The position numbers and the translations under genes are program-made. Under the pieces are notes generated by a model. That model saw only the letters and a program-made list of their open reading frames with translations, had not been told where the DNA came from and ran no database searches. DNA of 64,000 nt. It comes from Holacanthus passer (Eukaryota; Chordata; Actinopteri; Pomacanthidae). The DNA lies in assembly GCA_025331565.1 (NCBI GenBank), contig JAFREQ010000034.1:868001-932000 (forward strand), read 5' to 3'. Positions 43,601-54,881 of the stretch are shown one piece after another; position 1 is the stretch's first letter; each line of letters opens with the position of its first letter.

Positions 43601-45820
43601 TTAAAGTACTCAACAGCTTGAGGCCTTAAAATCATGACCGATGAGTAATCTTACAACTTAATAACTATTGATATCCTGCTCACAAATCTTTTCTTCTCTC
43701 CAGGACCCAAACCATAATGACGAAGGGCAAAGGTCAGATACCATGAGGAGACCTCGCAGGAGAAACTATTTTGAGGTAAGAACAGTCACTCAATCCAACA
43801 AAGCGTTCTTATCATACCAAGCGCCGCAGCCAGGCTGAAACAGATTCCACTATCTATAAGTCATTTGCAAACATCTGGTGGAGCCTCTCGTGTTGGAAAG
43901 AAACACTGAACATCAAAACTCCACTGTGAACTCACAGATATGCTAAAAGAGAGCAAGAGCAGACTGTTGATACATCAGCCAGGTGTGAACAGGCCTGATA
44001 GAGGATATTCAGTTGCTTACGTTCTTCGCAGTATTTCCCCTTCCAGCCGGGCAGACAGGATAACTGCCCGTCACGGTTGCAGGTGTAGTGGCCAAATCGG
44101 TCGTCCCTGGGCGTGCATTTTTTGGAACAACTCTCCCCGTAGTAACTTTCGTTGCAGATGAACCGGTATGAATATCTCAGCTCTGTCTGTTTCCCAGTCT
44201 GCATGTCCTGAGACCAATCAGTCCCTACACCCAGCTGTCTTTGGATGGCAAAAAAGCTAATCAAAAAGTCTGGGTTGTTGGTATCTGGAAGAGGAAAAAA
44301 AGAGAAAGAGGAGGAAGTCAGAATTAATGAGGGACATCGAAGCTTGATTATGTCCTGGTTATGATTATGGTTTTATGTCAAGAACTGCATCATAAATGGC
44401 TGGTGGGTTCAAAAGTCATTCACTTTGGCTTTAATAATCTGCCCAGCACCAAGCTGCATCCCTTATCAAATCCCATACAGCTTAGATGAAAGATAAACTC
44501 AGGTTGAAATTTCCTCTTTCTTTCCGTCAGCAAAAACATTCCCAGGCCCAGTCCCCTCTTCCAAAGGGCGGAACAGAGTAAGGTGTAAAATACAGGAAGA
44601 TGTAGTCAGGGGTTTTTGGCAGGCACTGCGTATTCTCACCAAAGCCCACAGCTCTTTCCCACGCCAAAAATAAACCAGAGGAAGTTCAATTGTATTGGGT
44701 ATAAGAATGAAAAAGGTGTTCTGAAGTTCATAACAAAGGAGTGAATAGGCGTGAAAATGGGTGAAATCATGAACAATTAACAAGAGGTGAAGAGGGACAT
44801 GTTGACTGACTGAGCTGTATGTCATAGGCTAATTTTTCTTCTTTTTTTGAGCGTGTATTTGTGCAAAAATGGGAAAGTAGTTGTGAAAGCCTCTTGTGTG
44901 TTAAACGTACAGACAGAGCTCCCTCCTGTGGCAAAAAATGTTGCACTTACCTACAGGTAGATTTCCATAAGGTGAATGCCAGGCTTCAATAATTAATGAA
45001 AATGACCCCTAAGGAGAAAACACATGCACTTAATTAACATCACTTAATTTTTTTTACACAGCTTATTATTTAGGGAGGAAATCTTACATCATTTATTTTC
45101 CTATTATGTTTGACAGATTGCTGATTGTTGAAAAAAAAAAAAGCTACTCAGTGACACATATAGGAGAAATATGTGTTGCATTTAATTGCATGGCCTTCTG
45201 GATTTTGACATGAACGACATCTCAGCAGTCCAATCTGATTGTCGACACAGTGTTACCTAATGATATGGATTAGATGAGCTGACCAATAAAACGCACAGCA
45301 GCAGCAGCAGCTCCCTGACACAACATGATAGAAGGTGGTTGCAGTGAAGGAAAAATAAAAAAGTGGATGCACTGATCCAGGCTCTTACCGGCCATCCAAA
45401 GTTGAAGGGTATCTGAATGGGTTTGGGTAAAGTGCCACTGTCCTTGGCGCTGAAAGAGTTTGTCCCCAGCACTGCTGTCATTGTACTCCCAAAGATGCAG
45501 TCACCTGGCGAGACCACAGCCTGATAGTTCTTCAAGCAAATTCTGAAATAAGTCCTGCAGCTGGGCTTGCATGCGTTTCCATTTGCCAGCAAACCTTTGT
45601 GGTTTTTAAATTCGTGCAGATCGAGCTCAAAAACACCGGATCCAAATACCTACAAGAGAGAGAGAGATGATTTAGAAAAAAAAAAGCTTTAAAAAAAATG
45701 AAACAAGTGGCTCTCCTTGTTTTTTTATTCTCTGAGGTCTGAGAGGTGCACGATCCTCCTTCATACCTGTGATATCAACGTGGTGCTGAAGGCGATGGTA
45801 AAGGTGAACCAGGCTGCCAT
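37605..45820 (-). CDS. dll4: Delta-like 4, transmembrane Notch ligand (one-base frame break in EGF8)
   Basis: Type I membrane ligand that activates Notch on neighbouring cells, chiefly in artery and vessel-sprout patterning. Eleven exons on the minus strand: 45820-45767, 45649-45389, 45008-44951, 44284-44021, 41871-41811, 40590-40460, 40233-40064, 39955-39736, 39275-38536, 38241-38133, 37610-37605. They give 690 residues if one extra base is discounted (human 685). Order: signal peptide 1-22; MNNL domain; DSL domain 168-210 with six cysteines; eight EGF repeats (about 215-510); transmembrane helix about 532-554; cytoplasmic tail with MNNLSNVQRDNLIPASQLKN and SEKPECRISTIC; C-terminal PDZ ligand ATEV. 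Exon 9 is one base too long between 39003 and 39036, shifting the frame inside EGF8. Coding quality is high on both sides, so an assembly error or rare allele is likelier than a pseudogene. EGF composition and tail point to Dll4 rather than Dll1, and synteny agrees. Confidence 0.95.
37611..38132 (-). other. dll4: dll4 last intron
   Basis: Separates exon 10 from the Val-stop exon. The acceptor has a tract of 12 or more T on the minus strand. No other element seen. Confidence 0.75.
38133..38241 (-). CDS. dll4: dll4 exon 10 (cytoplasmic tail)
   Basis: Reads SEKPECRISTICSSRDSMYQ, then VFVIAEERRECVIATE, and stops exactly at ACT GAG|gtatgc. Read through, the next codons give a different, longer end and a stop. 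Confidence 0.94.
38536..39275 (-). CDS. dll4: dll4 exon 9 (EGF6-8, transmembrane, tail), frame broken
   Basis: Runs from GGLCLIHGGMRVCSCRAGF through EGF7 (INECAGNPCLNGGTC) to EGF8 (DECSLRPCLNGGLC). It then needs a shift of one base before ACICTSGFTGPRCEFF, the helix AAVSLAVGLVALLVLLCMVG and the tail. The 740 bases leave a remainder of one against the flanking exon phases. Without correction the frame runs on past the helix region and stops near 38803. Confidence 0.92.
39276..39735 (-). other. dll4: dll4 intron 8
   Basis: 460 bases, noncoding, with a C/T-rich acceptor tract. Open frames on either strand here lack family features. Confidence 0.7.
39736..39955 (-). CDS. dll4: dll4 exon 8 (EGF4 end, EGF5, start of EGF6)
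   Basis: Reads NLESGYMCTCPQGFEGSHCE, then CADSPCFHSGKC and SYMCECPRGYTGLNCEKR, ending CTSLPCAN plus one base of Gly. Confidence 0.96.
40064..40233 (-). CDS. dll4: dll4 exon 7 (EGF3, start of EGF4)
   Basis: Reads DLNFCTHHHPCVNGATC, then GSYTCTCLPGFTGVNCELE and ECDSNPCRNGGICT. Phase 0 donor ACA|gtaagt. Confidence 0.96.
40460..40590 (-). CDS. dll4: dll4 exon 6 (EGF1 end, EGF2)
   Basis: Reads CRDGWQGTFCDECKKYPACK, then HGTCQLPWQCNCQEGWGG and LLCDQ. The EGF2 short form of Delta proteins is clear. Confidence 0.96.
40591..41810 (-). other. dll4: dll4 intron 5, no recognised element
   Basis: 1.2 kb of AT-rich noncoding DNA with a short GT repeat near 41399. Confidence 0.7.
41811..41871 (-). CDS. 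dll4: dll4 exon 5 (61 nt, EGF1 first half)
   Basis: Reads ICLEGCSERNGNCSKPGEC and ends inside a Val codon. Fits between exon 4 (phase 1) and exon 6 exactly. Confidence 0.95.
41872..44020 (-). other. dll4: dll4 intron 4, with an exon-like stretch on the opposite strand
   Basis: 2.1 kb. Includes a plus-strand exon-like segment at 43704-43775. Otherwise unremarkable. Confidence 0.65.
44021..44284 (-). CDS. dll4: dll4 exon 4 (DSL domain)
   Basis: Covers residues 125-213. LRYSYRFICNESYYGESCSK begins the DSL domain, which closes with CLPGWKGKYC; its six cysteines are at 168, 177, 181, 193, 201 and 210. This is the main receptor-binding module. Confidence 0.97.
44592..44777. promoter_or_regulatory. 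dll4: RBPJ/ETS/SOX motif cluster in dll4 intron 3
   Basis: Intron 3 (44285-44950) carries ACAGGAAGA (ETS, 44592-44600), TTCCCACG (44656-44663; reverse CGTGGGAA, a consensus RBPJ site), CAGAGGAAGT (ETS, 44676-44685), AACAAAG (SOX, 44732-44738) and AACAAT (SOX, 44772-44777). The third intron of mammalian Dll4 holds a known arterial enhancer driven by these factor classes. Whether this stretch is its ortholog is inference. Confidence 0.5.
44951..45008 (-). CDS. dll4: dll4 exon 3 (58 nt)
   Basis: Reads GSFSLIIEAWHSPYGNLPV and ends one base into an Asp codon. Matches the family's FSLIIEAWHAPG segment. Confidence 0.95.
45009..45388 (-). other. dll4: dll4 intron 2, no recognised element
   Basis: 380 bases noncoding, including an (AGC)n-like stretch near 45296-45311. 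Confidence 0.7.
45389..45649 (-). CDS. dll4: dll4 exon 2 (MNNL domain)
   Basis: Eighty-seven codons: VFGSGVFELDLHEFKN, then CKPSCRTYFRICLKNYQ and VLGTNSF, ending PFNFGWP. This matches the N-terminal Notch-ligand (C2-like) domain. Confidence 0.96.
45767..45820 (-). CDS. dll4: dll4 exon 1 (start and signal peptide)
   Basis: Eighteen codons, MAAWFTFTIAFSTTLISQ, a hydrophobic signal peptide core. The start codon is at 45820-45818. Phase 0 donor CAG|gtatga. Confidence 0.93.
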
Positions 45821-46054
45821 CCTTCTCTCTTCTCCAGGGCAGCCGCGTCACCAGCCAATAAAAAAGCAGCAAAACCTTCCCTATTCCAAAGTATTTACAC
45901 CAAGGTAAACAGATGGATTACACACAAAAAATGTCTTTAAAAAAAAACAGATAAATCCTTCTTCACTCCCAGGGAGTTCTCCAGTAGCTCCTGGTCGGCG
46001 TGCGTAAAAAAAGCGTCTCCAAGTTATCCAAAGGTGAGGGAATATCCACAGTCA

Positions 46055-46057
<3 letters not shown>

Positions 46058-46096
<39 letters not shown>
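46058..46096 (+). repeat. (GT)n microsatellite in inferred dll4 5' UTR
   Basis: About 19 GT units (CA in the dll4 sense), 240-275 bases before the dll4 start codon. Confidence 0.95.
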
Positions 46097-46097
<1 letters not shown>

Positions 46098-46265
46098 TGT
46101 CAGCAGGCTCCTTGCATGGTCCTGTACTCCACAATGATCACCCACCCACAATGCCGTGTGCGCGGATCAGGGCTTGTTTTGGTGCTGGACTCGGTGCGTC
46201 AGTGCGCCGCGGACGTTCATCACGCGCCTTATTACTCGTGAATGAACCCCGGCGCGTCTCCTCCC

Positions 46266-46275
46266 ACATATATAG
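46266..46275 (-). promoter_or_regulatory. dll4: Candidate TATA box of dll4
   Basis: The minus strand reads TCTATATATG in a GC-rich setting about 450 bases before the start codon. A start near 46235-46240 would follow. The 5' UTR would then contain the CA repeat at 46058-46096. Confidence 0.4.
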
Positions 46276-47135
46276 ACTTGCACCGCGCTGCTCATTACAT
46301 AAACTGTCAATCACCCTCCTCTCTGACCCCGCCCACTCTGCATATTCAACCCCCTTTCCCTCGCGACCCAACGACAATTATCCAGATTTAATACCCACTG
46401 GCACCGCGCGCGCTGACCACCGTGCGCACCGGGCGATTATTACAACAAGCCCTCACATCTGTTGACTTATTTTTAGGACACACGTTCGCGCATCATATGG
46501 ACAGCGAGCGAGGACAATGGAGGAGAAACTTGGAGAGCAAGAAAGCAGGGAAATTCAATTACTGTCTTTGCGCACGTTTGCGCCTCGGTTCCGCTCAATT
46601 GCGCGTCTAATTAGCTCGAGAGCCGCGCGGACTATTTCCTCTCAGCGTGTGTGTATGAGTGTGTGTGTGGTCACATCTTCTTCAGTCACAAACAATGAAA
46701 CTAGAAATGCGATTAAAAGAAAGAAAAGCTCATCAGCACTTGTTTTAATTGCTGTTGAAATCCACTTTTTTAAACCCTTTCATTTTTTTTGCACAAAATA
46801 TGACACGTGCAAAACAAACATCCTAATGCACCTGAATTAACCTGCAAATTATATATGTTGACTATAACATCCATGCCTCCAAACACCCACAAAGATCCAC
46901 GCGCTCTGCTTTAGCGCACGAGCCCGCAGGCCTTTCCATTGTGCACATTTTCCCATCATGTTATTTTGGGTGTGTTGCATGTCCTCGGTGGCGCGTGCCC
47001 CCTTTCGTGCCCACCCGTGCGCTTTGACGCGTTAGTGGCTGCCTCCCATTGTTGCCACGCGCGCTCCTCTCTCGCCCTCATGCGGGTGTAATGTGCGGGA
47101 CGGGAGGCATCACTATTCAGCTGTATGCAAATGAG

Positions 47136-47194
<59 letters not shown>
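47136..47194 (+). repeat. (CT)n(CA)n compound microsatellite
   Basis: About 17 CT units run directly into about 13 CA units, roughly 1.3 kb upstream of the dll4 start. Confidence 0.95.
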
Positions 47195-50100
47195 AATCAC
47201 CTGCGTAAAATTGGTTTATTCCTCCCTGTGCAGCTAATAGAAATGGCACAGTGAGCTTTTCCAGGATTGAGATATACTTTTTTTTTCTTGCATCCCCGCA
47301 TCAGTTTGCCACGATGACAAATAACTTTTAATATAATGAAAGAGTTTAATGCTGCTAAAACACTCAGCACGATTAATTAAAATAGTGGCGCTGCATGTGC
47401 GCACGAGAAAATAGTCCCTCAAGAAATTAAAGGAGAAATCAAATAAATTCCATATAATGAAATTAAATCACACGCGTGTTGCGTTTAGGGGGTTGAACCG
47501 TATGAATAATCGCTTCCCCCCCCTTCACAAACACGGCTTGTTTTTGATCATCTGATTGGTTGTATTTGTTATTCCGTCGCTCCGTGTCTCTCTCATTTAC
47601 CATCTGGTGGGAGACTGGCAGCCCCGACGCACCGTTTTGTATCGTCTGTTCACGGAGGGGACGAGCCAATTTTCTCCAACCTGTTCATCTAAATTCTGCC
47701 TGGCATCGGCCGCCCGTTTGTGGAGAAGAACTACAGTAATCCCGCAGTAACATTCAGAGGGGATGTGTTATTTCCCATGTTGGGAGGAACTGGAGATATC
47801 GTGCAGGATTTATCCACTATTAAGAGGATACAAAAGGCTTCTGTTAAATAAGATGTTAATGTCACTGAAGACATTTTAAAGTGCCCAAACATTGACTTTT
47901 TAAATAACTTTTTTATCAGTGTTATGAATTGTGCAATTGTGCCTATCATTTTTTTTATGTTACTGATCCTTAAAAAGTAGATATGAAAATCTGTTATATT
48001 CATGCGAACACCAACAGTACAAATTTGCTCACTTGTTGTGTCATTGACAAATTTGTGGTTTGAATTTTAATAACTTTACACTGTGATTGGATTAAAATCA
48101 AGCCAGTTTGACAAATAGCATGTAAGTCTAACAAAAATAAGTTTGAACAGACATGCAAACTCTATCATTCCCCTCCTCATGCCATGTCTCATCTATGAAT
48201 TCATGGTCGACCCGATACTTAAAAAGTTGATGTTCTTTGTTATTTTCCTTTGAACTCTCCATGATCTCTGGATGTTTGCATTTCATCTCTTGCTTTCCCT
48301 CTGGTAGCTGTGCACTGCTGAGAGTGAAAATGGAAAGCATCTATATTTATTCAGTGTTTATGCGAGGCGGACATAGTGGACTGGTTGAATGCTTGTCATA
48401 TTGACACACCTGTTGTGTCTCCAATGGGTCCACAGAGACACAATGGCGGGGCCGTATGCCATGCGGCTCCTGTCTGTGTCTACACGCCTCCGGCTGCTAA
48501 TTCTGCTACTTGTTGACTTTACAGTGTTGGTGATTCTTTTTGATTTCGTCAAATGAAATCTCAGACTGAAAGCGGGATCTTTGGGAAGTTGCTTAAGTGC
48601 GTGTACTCTTCATAGAATAACTGAAAACACACAACAGCAACGTTATTCATCTGCACTTAACACGCTTGTTTTTTGGCCCTTTGGGTGAGCCGAGTTGTGA
48701 TTCCAGGTTTGCCCTCATTATTGCCCCATCTGTCCTGCCAGTAATGGTTTCTAATGACGAATATTACCCAGCTTATCTCCTTTTATAGCCATATGTCTCC
48801 AGTCCAGCTACCATGGTACGGCCGTAAAAACGGGTGACAATCGCAGTTTATAGTATGTTTAACAGGTGAGCACAGCTGATAACACAAAACTCTCTTTACT
48901 CTGGGGAAGAGTGAATGACACATGAGCCGTATGTTCTTTTCCACACAGCTGAACCAAACCATACACGCCGGCTATACTTTATCATAACGCTGTCAGGTGG
49001 TCTGTGCTTTTATTATACTGCTTGCACTCACATCTCACATACTGATTTACCTTAACAGCCTCTTCATTCTTAGAGAACCGTGTGAAAAAAGAATATAAAA
49101 GACTATAAAAGGTTCGTGGTAAAATAGTCGAGATGTTTTGTTTGAGTAAAAGTGTGGAAAAATGAAAAGCAAGCAAACTTTAGAGCAGATTTTACAAACT
49201 TTAGAAACATGTCGCATGGTGTCTGCAGTCACCAACGTTTCCAATGGAGGAGCTGAGGGAGAGCTGAGCCGCTGTCAACAGATGCTTTCTGTGGTTTTAT
49301 TTATAACATGCCTCGCTGAAAAAGCATTGTATTATTACACTCTTATGCGATGCCAGGCAGCAACTGGAGCCGACAACAAACCAACTGCTCTGGTGCGGCT
49401 CATACCGATGCTATTTGGACCCATTCACTAAACCGCAAGCTGGGACCCTGCATATATTAAGATGTCGCATCAAAGCTCTCTGCTTTCCAGCAACACAGCA
49501 GGGACCGACTGACCAGACTTTAGTTCCTACTCAAGTCTTCATCCAAAAGCTTTGATGTGTGCATGTGTGTGTGTGTGTGCGCGCACAAGCTCGTCTGTGG
49601 GTGTCTCGGAAGATGAAGGAAGCATCTCGTCTCATGTCTCCTCCACTTCCCCTTTTTTCTTGTGCTCTTCAGAGAGAAAACCTGCGGTTGTGCAGGTCCA
49701 CTTCAGATTGTTCCCTCTGCTTGACGGATGCCTTCCCAATTGTTTGTGGATTTGAGGGACGCTGCTGAGAAAGCCACAGTTCCTGTTCTCACCATTCTGG
49801 CCAGTTCTGATGAATAAACTGTGATCTTGTGACAAGGAAGCGTAAACAGGTTTATTGGACGGAGAGCGGACACGAGAATATCTATTGTTGTCGAGGGAAT
49901 GTGGAGAATGCTGCCGTATTAAATATGAAGCAAGAATGCCGCCATGACGTCAGCCGCTCATTTTATCACCATCATCATCATTTTTAGCTCTTTATGAGTC
50001 ATCTGAAAAAGAAGGGTGAAAGCCACTGTTTATATGAACACATCTGTAATGCAACTTGAAATGAATAACATAAACTTTTAGACAAACATGCTTTCTGATA

Positions 50101-53100
50101 TGGTGAAATGCTGTTTCATTGTCAAGCCAAGTCAGTAACTCAAAATCTAAAATTTACCTCCTACCTAGATTATGATAAGGAAACACTTAAACTAACTTAA
50201 GGAGCTGTTCAACCACAGCAATATGGCCACAGAAATGGCCAGAGATCTTTAAAAGGTTAAGCTGGTAGAGGGTCCAGCATTTAGCAGTCAACACCAGCTA
50301 AGACAAGGTTTCAAGAGAAACAGTCTTATAATTTGTAGAAACAGGAGCTATTGATGACACGGTATTCAAATTTGGCAAAATGAGATTTAAAGAATTAAAT
50401 GACAATTAGCTTCTTTTAATATTGTCTGCAAAAAATAACCTTATGCAAGAAGAATATCAATAGCAATCCTGCTTCTGTTTGTTCTTCTTTGGACAAGTTG
50501 TTGCTTTTTAGCTTCCAAACATGTGATGCAAAATACTTTATAAAGAGATCAAACTACAACTGATTATTTAGTAGTAAAAGTTACATGAAAATGAAATTAA
50601 AAAGAATTATTTGCCAAAAATATTTTCGTATTCACCTAAGCATTTGCTTGTTCGTATTTCTCTTTTTTCATAATGCACAATCTAATTCTCTCGATATAAT
50701 GAACCTATTTTTCACGTAGGCATAAAGCTGTAATGTGTTAAGTTTTAGGCTGTAAATGCAGCAATGAGAAGGAGAAGAAGAAGAAGAAGAAAATAACAGA
50801 TTCTGCCTTTATCAACACGTGGATTTATTTAAAGCCTTCACAGTTTTTACATGTTTTCCAGACAGGACTTGGACGCACGTTATGGAAAACTAACAGAAGC
50901 ACAGCAGGTGAAATAGATTTAGACGTCACATTACGGGAATATGACAGCAGATTGAGTTGGCGCTACACACTGCATGTCGGTGATATTCATCTGATCCTGT
51001 TAAGCTGGTTGGTGCGACACCTGTTATATTGATTAGGAGGCCCCGGTGATATTTGCTCTCCTTAATGCAGCTTATGTTTGAAGTCCAGCTGGGCTTTATC
51101 GTAAAAGTATTGTAAATCTTGATTTAAGTGAAGGAAGGCCAATATGTTGTAGCAGATTGGCAGTGACGTCGACGGTAAGACCAGGGGAGGAAGGTAGATT
51201 TACGACCTGCTCTTCAGAGGCACGGGTTCAGTTCCCGGCTGTACGCTGGGTCCCTCTGAGCCACACCTGAAAGAGCTCCCTTAAGGAAGTCACTGGTGAC
51301 CTACATAAAAGAGAGTCCGAGAAAATCAGTCATCAGGTTGGAGTCTCTCTGGATTTCTCATTTGCTCCAGCTACAGGTGAAGGAAGTGACCCGCAGAGGT
51401 CGGGTAGTTAAGATTTGTTGGTCTCTTTGATGAAAGCCAAATGAATGAGGAAGTATTATTAAGAGCTCTAAAACCTGAAGCCCTTTATGTTGTATTTGAT
51501 CTGATAACAGCATGTTTCTCAACATTTCTCTTATTTGGAGCCGACAGAATAAAAATCTATACAAGTTAATTTAAGAAACTGATATATACTGTAGATTAAG
51601 CCATGAATTATTATTTTAATTCAAAGGTTAGTTTGAGCGGTCACACTACTCAAACAAGGAACAGTTCTCAAGTTCATTAGTTCCTATTGACATTTGGGTT
51701 TCACAGGAGCATGATGCCCCTTCAATCTCATCTGTCTGCCTTGATAATAGTCTCCCCCATGCTCTGTTTTGGAACTTTCCTTTCCTTTCTCTGACTTTTT
51801 GGTGTTTACTACAAACAGCAGTGCGCCGGCACTGACCTGGCCTTTTGACAAGTACAATGGCAACATGAACCAACAGGGTTGTTTAGCCATGCTGCAGACT
51901 ACGGGGAAGGTGTCGTCATCTTGTCACCTTTTCTGCGAACGTCGTGATCTGCAGGAGGTCAAATTTAGTAAATTTACATGGGGCACAAATACTTTTTTAA
52001 GGTTTAATGTTTAAGCTTAGGCTTATAAAGCACAATAAGGTAAGAACCAAAGTTGTTGTAGCTGTCAGGCTATAAATAATGGATTGGTTTTGAGTGGAAC
52101 TGAAGAGGGGCTTTTGCAGAACTCACTCAGCCCACCTTTAGTGAAAATCCAACCAAGTACAAAGCACTCATGGTTGTAGTGAATTGCGGTAAGGCTATCC
52201 CATTTTTAGGAATTTAGATACAACTCATGTTTCAATTGCAGCCTATCTGAAATAAAAATATATGGCTTTTCTGGAAATTGGTCAAAGTGGACTGGGAGAA
52301 TTTTTGGAAACCCCCTTTAAATTGGACACAGTTTGCCGTTAAGCTAACGACACTGAGGTGGGATCGTATTATGGGACCCAGGTGGAGATGAGTCAGATGC
52401 ACATGCTGTGATTACAGAATATATAGATTGTGTAAATTTGCTGCCTTCTCTGTACTTCAACTCTTGTAGCCATGGAAACACAGGCTATATAGGCTAAATT
52501 TAGTGACAGCAGCTCCTGAAGTTGATAAAAGCAGCGACTATCATTCACTATGAACAGAGAAGCTTTTTATTCATTGAGAGAAGTGGAAGGACTCTTGCCA
52601 CGTGCTGATAATTAATGCTCAGAATGAATTTATGAGCATCCAGGATCATGCATGAGTTTTGTGATGATGCTCATGTGTTGACTGAAAAATACCAATATCA
52701 GCCATATTTACTCCTTGTTTTGTGTGTTTAACATAAAAAAAAGAAATAATTGTGCAGTGAAACGATTCTTTTTAAAACGCCTAAAGCAAATTCATGTGTT
52801 TATTTGCACCCTTTTTTACCTTTATTGGTTCAGTCATTTAAAAATGAAATCGAACCAGCCATAAGATGAGCAGTGAGCGAGAGAATCCACGACACAAATC
52901 CCTCCTCGGGCATAAACGTCCCAGCGGATTGGTGCCACAAATGCGAGTGTTTAGGAGTGAGAGTGAAGTGGGTGTACACAGTCTCTCCAAAGCCTTAACC
53001 ACAATGAGATTAGTGTCAGTCGGCAGCATTAATCCCAATAGTCTCCCAGCAGCAGCACCAAGCTGGCCCACCGTTAGCCGAGGAGAACACCACGGGGAGA

Positions 53101-53572
53101 CCGAAGGGAGTGGGCTGGAGCGACTTAACAAAATAATGGATTAATCAGATACAGCTAGAGGAGGAGACGTCTTTTTGCATAATATGTGAGGCACAACGAA
53201 TGCTGGGATGTCAGCGATACAATGAGTGTCAGATGGGTCAGGCTGAGTGATATCATGGAGGAAGGTTTGGTAAAATGTGGGGTTTTAATTAGGGGCCAGT
53301 TTCGAAGGGTGGGACCCTAAAAAAAGGGTTAACAAATCCCATCAACTAGAAGATGTCAAACACCAACTACTTTTGTCAAGCAGTAACTACTTTGGTGATC
53401 AGTTTATCATTTCAGTTATCTCCAAGCAAAATTTACCAGCTTTATAGTCGCATTTATGAAGCTTTATCAACTTCACAAATATGGCAATTTGCTGCTTCTC
53501 TTTGTCACATATGACAGCAAACTGAATATCTTTGGGTTTTGGAGTGTTAGTTGAATAAAACAAGCAATTTGA

Positions 53573-53679
53573 ATACATCTCCTTGAGCTACTTTATGACA
53601 TAAAGTTTTATAGACAAACGAAACATTTAATCAATAATTGATTAATCAATAATGAAAATGATTGTCAGTTGCAGCTCTG
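53573..53679 (+). repeat. Short dispersed repeat upstream of dll4
   Basis: The string attgattaatcaataatg followed by gattgtcagttgcagctct is the recognisable end of an abundant teleost repeat. Boundaries uncertain. Confidence 0.45.
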
Positions 53680-54881
53680 GTCTGTTTAGCCTCTTATGTC
53701 TCTTGACTCAGATTCTTTGCTTTGAATAGCACTAATTACTATTTGATATATTAGTATTTGTTTGCTGAAGAGGACTCTAAGATGTGGTTGAAAGCTCAGA
53801 AAAGCGAGTAAGTGAAAGCTTGAGGTTAGATTATTTTGTTACACATATTTTTCCCAAACATCAAAAATGCTTAACTACATTATTGGATCATTGTAAGATT
53901 ACATGCTTTTGAAAAGTGTTTTTCAGCCAGTGTTGGTGACCTCGGAAACACACCTATGTGTTTTTTTCAGAGATTAAACCTGTTCTGCTGTTTTGGCAAA
54001 GCAGTAACTCTTTTGCAAAACCTCTCGTCTACCCACTGATTCTCCACCAGAGACATCCCCAGGCTCCCGTCCCCTCCCTTCCCCTCCGACGTTGGTACGA
54101 TCCAAAAGCCCGGCGGTTTGTTTGCTTGGGAAAGGAGAATATCCTCTGAGGTCAAGTCAAACAGGATGTGCTAGAGTGTGGTCCTTCGCTCCTATTGGCT
54201 CTTTGTAATAACGCTCTCAGTGGGGCGAATGCACACACACACAAATGAGCATGTGCACGTGTGTGTGTGCACATTGACATCTGAAATGCCATACCTAACA
54301 ACCGCAAAGTCAGTTTTGTGAAATGCCTATCTGACAGGCTATCCAGTTGTATTTACCTTAAAAGAGGAGTTTGTGATTAAAGCAGCGTGCTCAGGGCAGG
54401 CTTGTTTGAATAAGACGTTGCGTTGGGAAAATGTCAAACACTAAAACTAATAAACAGAAACTGCTGCAGATGAAGACACCACTTAGTGAGAGCAAGAGCG
54501 GGACAGTGCAATCAGAGGAATCGCTGCATCAGCAGCTTTTCATGGCTTACATGAAGTCACAGAGGGTTTTTTTTTTTCTTCTGACCTCCAGAGTTAATCA
54601 GCGGTCCTGGAAATGTTTGTTAACTCCAGTGTCTCTAAGCAAACATGAGATTTAGTTCTTTTATAAAGCATCGCCTGAACTGTAATTTCCAAAACCCCAG
54701 AAATTCTTTCGCCCACTTCAGGCTGAGTGCCAATAGTGTAGGAGAGGGAAAGGACAAGCAAATTCGAATTGTTGTTTATTTTTGGCAACATTGTGGTCTG
54801 TAATTTTTTGCCAAACAACTGCACAATAGACAAGTTTTGCTGATTAAGCGTTTTTTTCATGACAGATTATCTGCAACAGTG

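Noticed and set aside
46034..46465. 143-codon plus-strand frame with Cys-Val repeats at the dll4 promoter
   Set aside because: Driven by the GT repeat; the rest is promoter sequence.
51165..51300. tRNA gene or tRNA-derived SINE (gggttcagttcccggc resembles a B box)
   Set aside because: I could not find a matching A box at the right distance or a cloverleaf.
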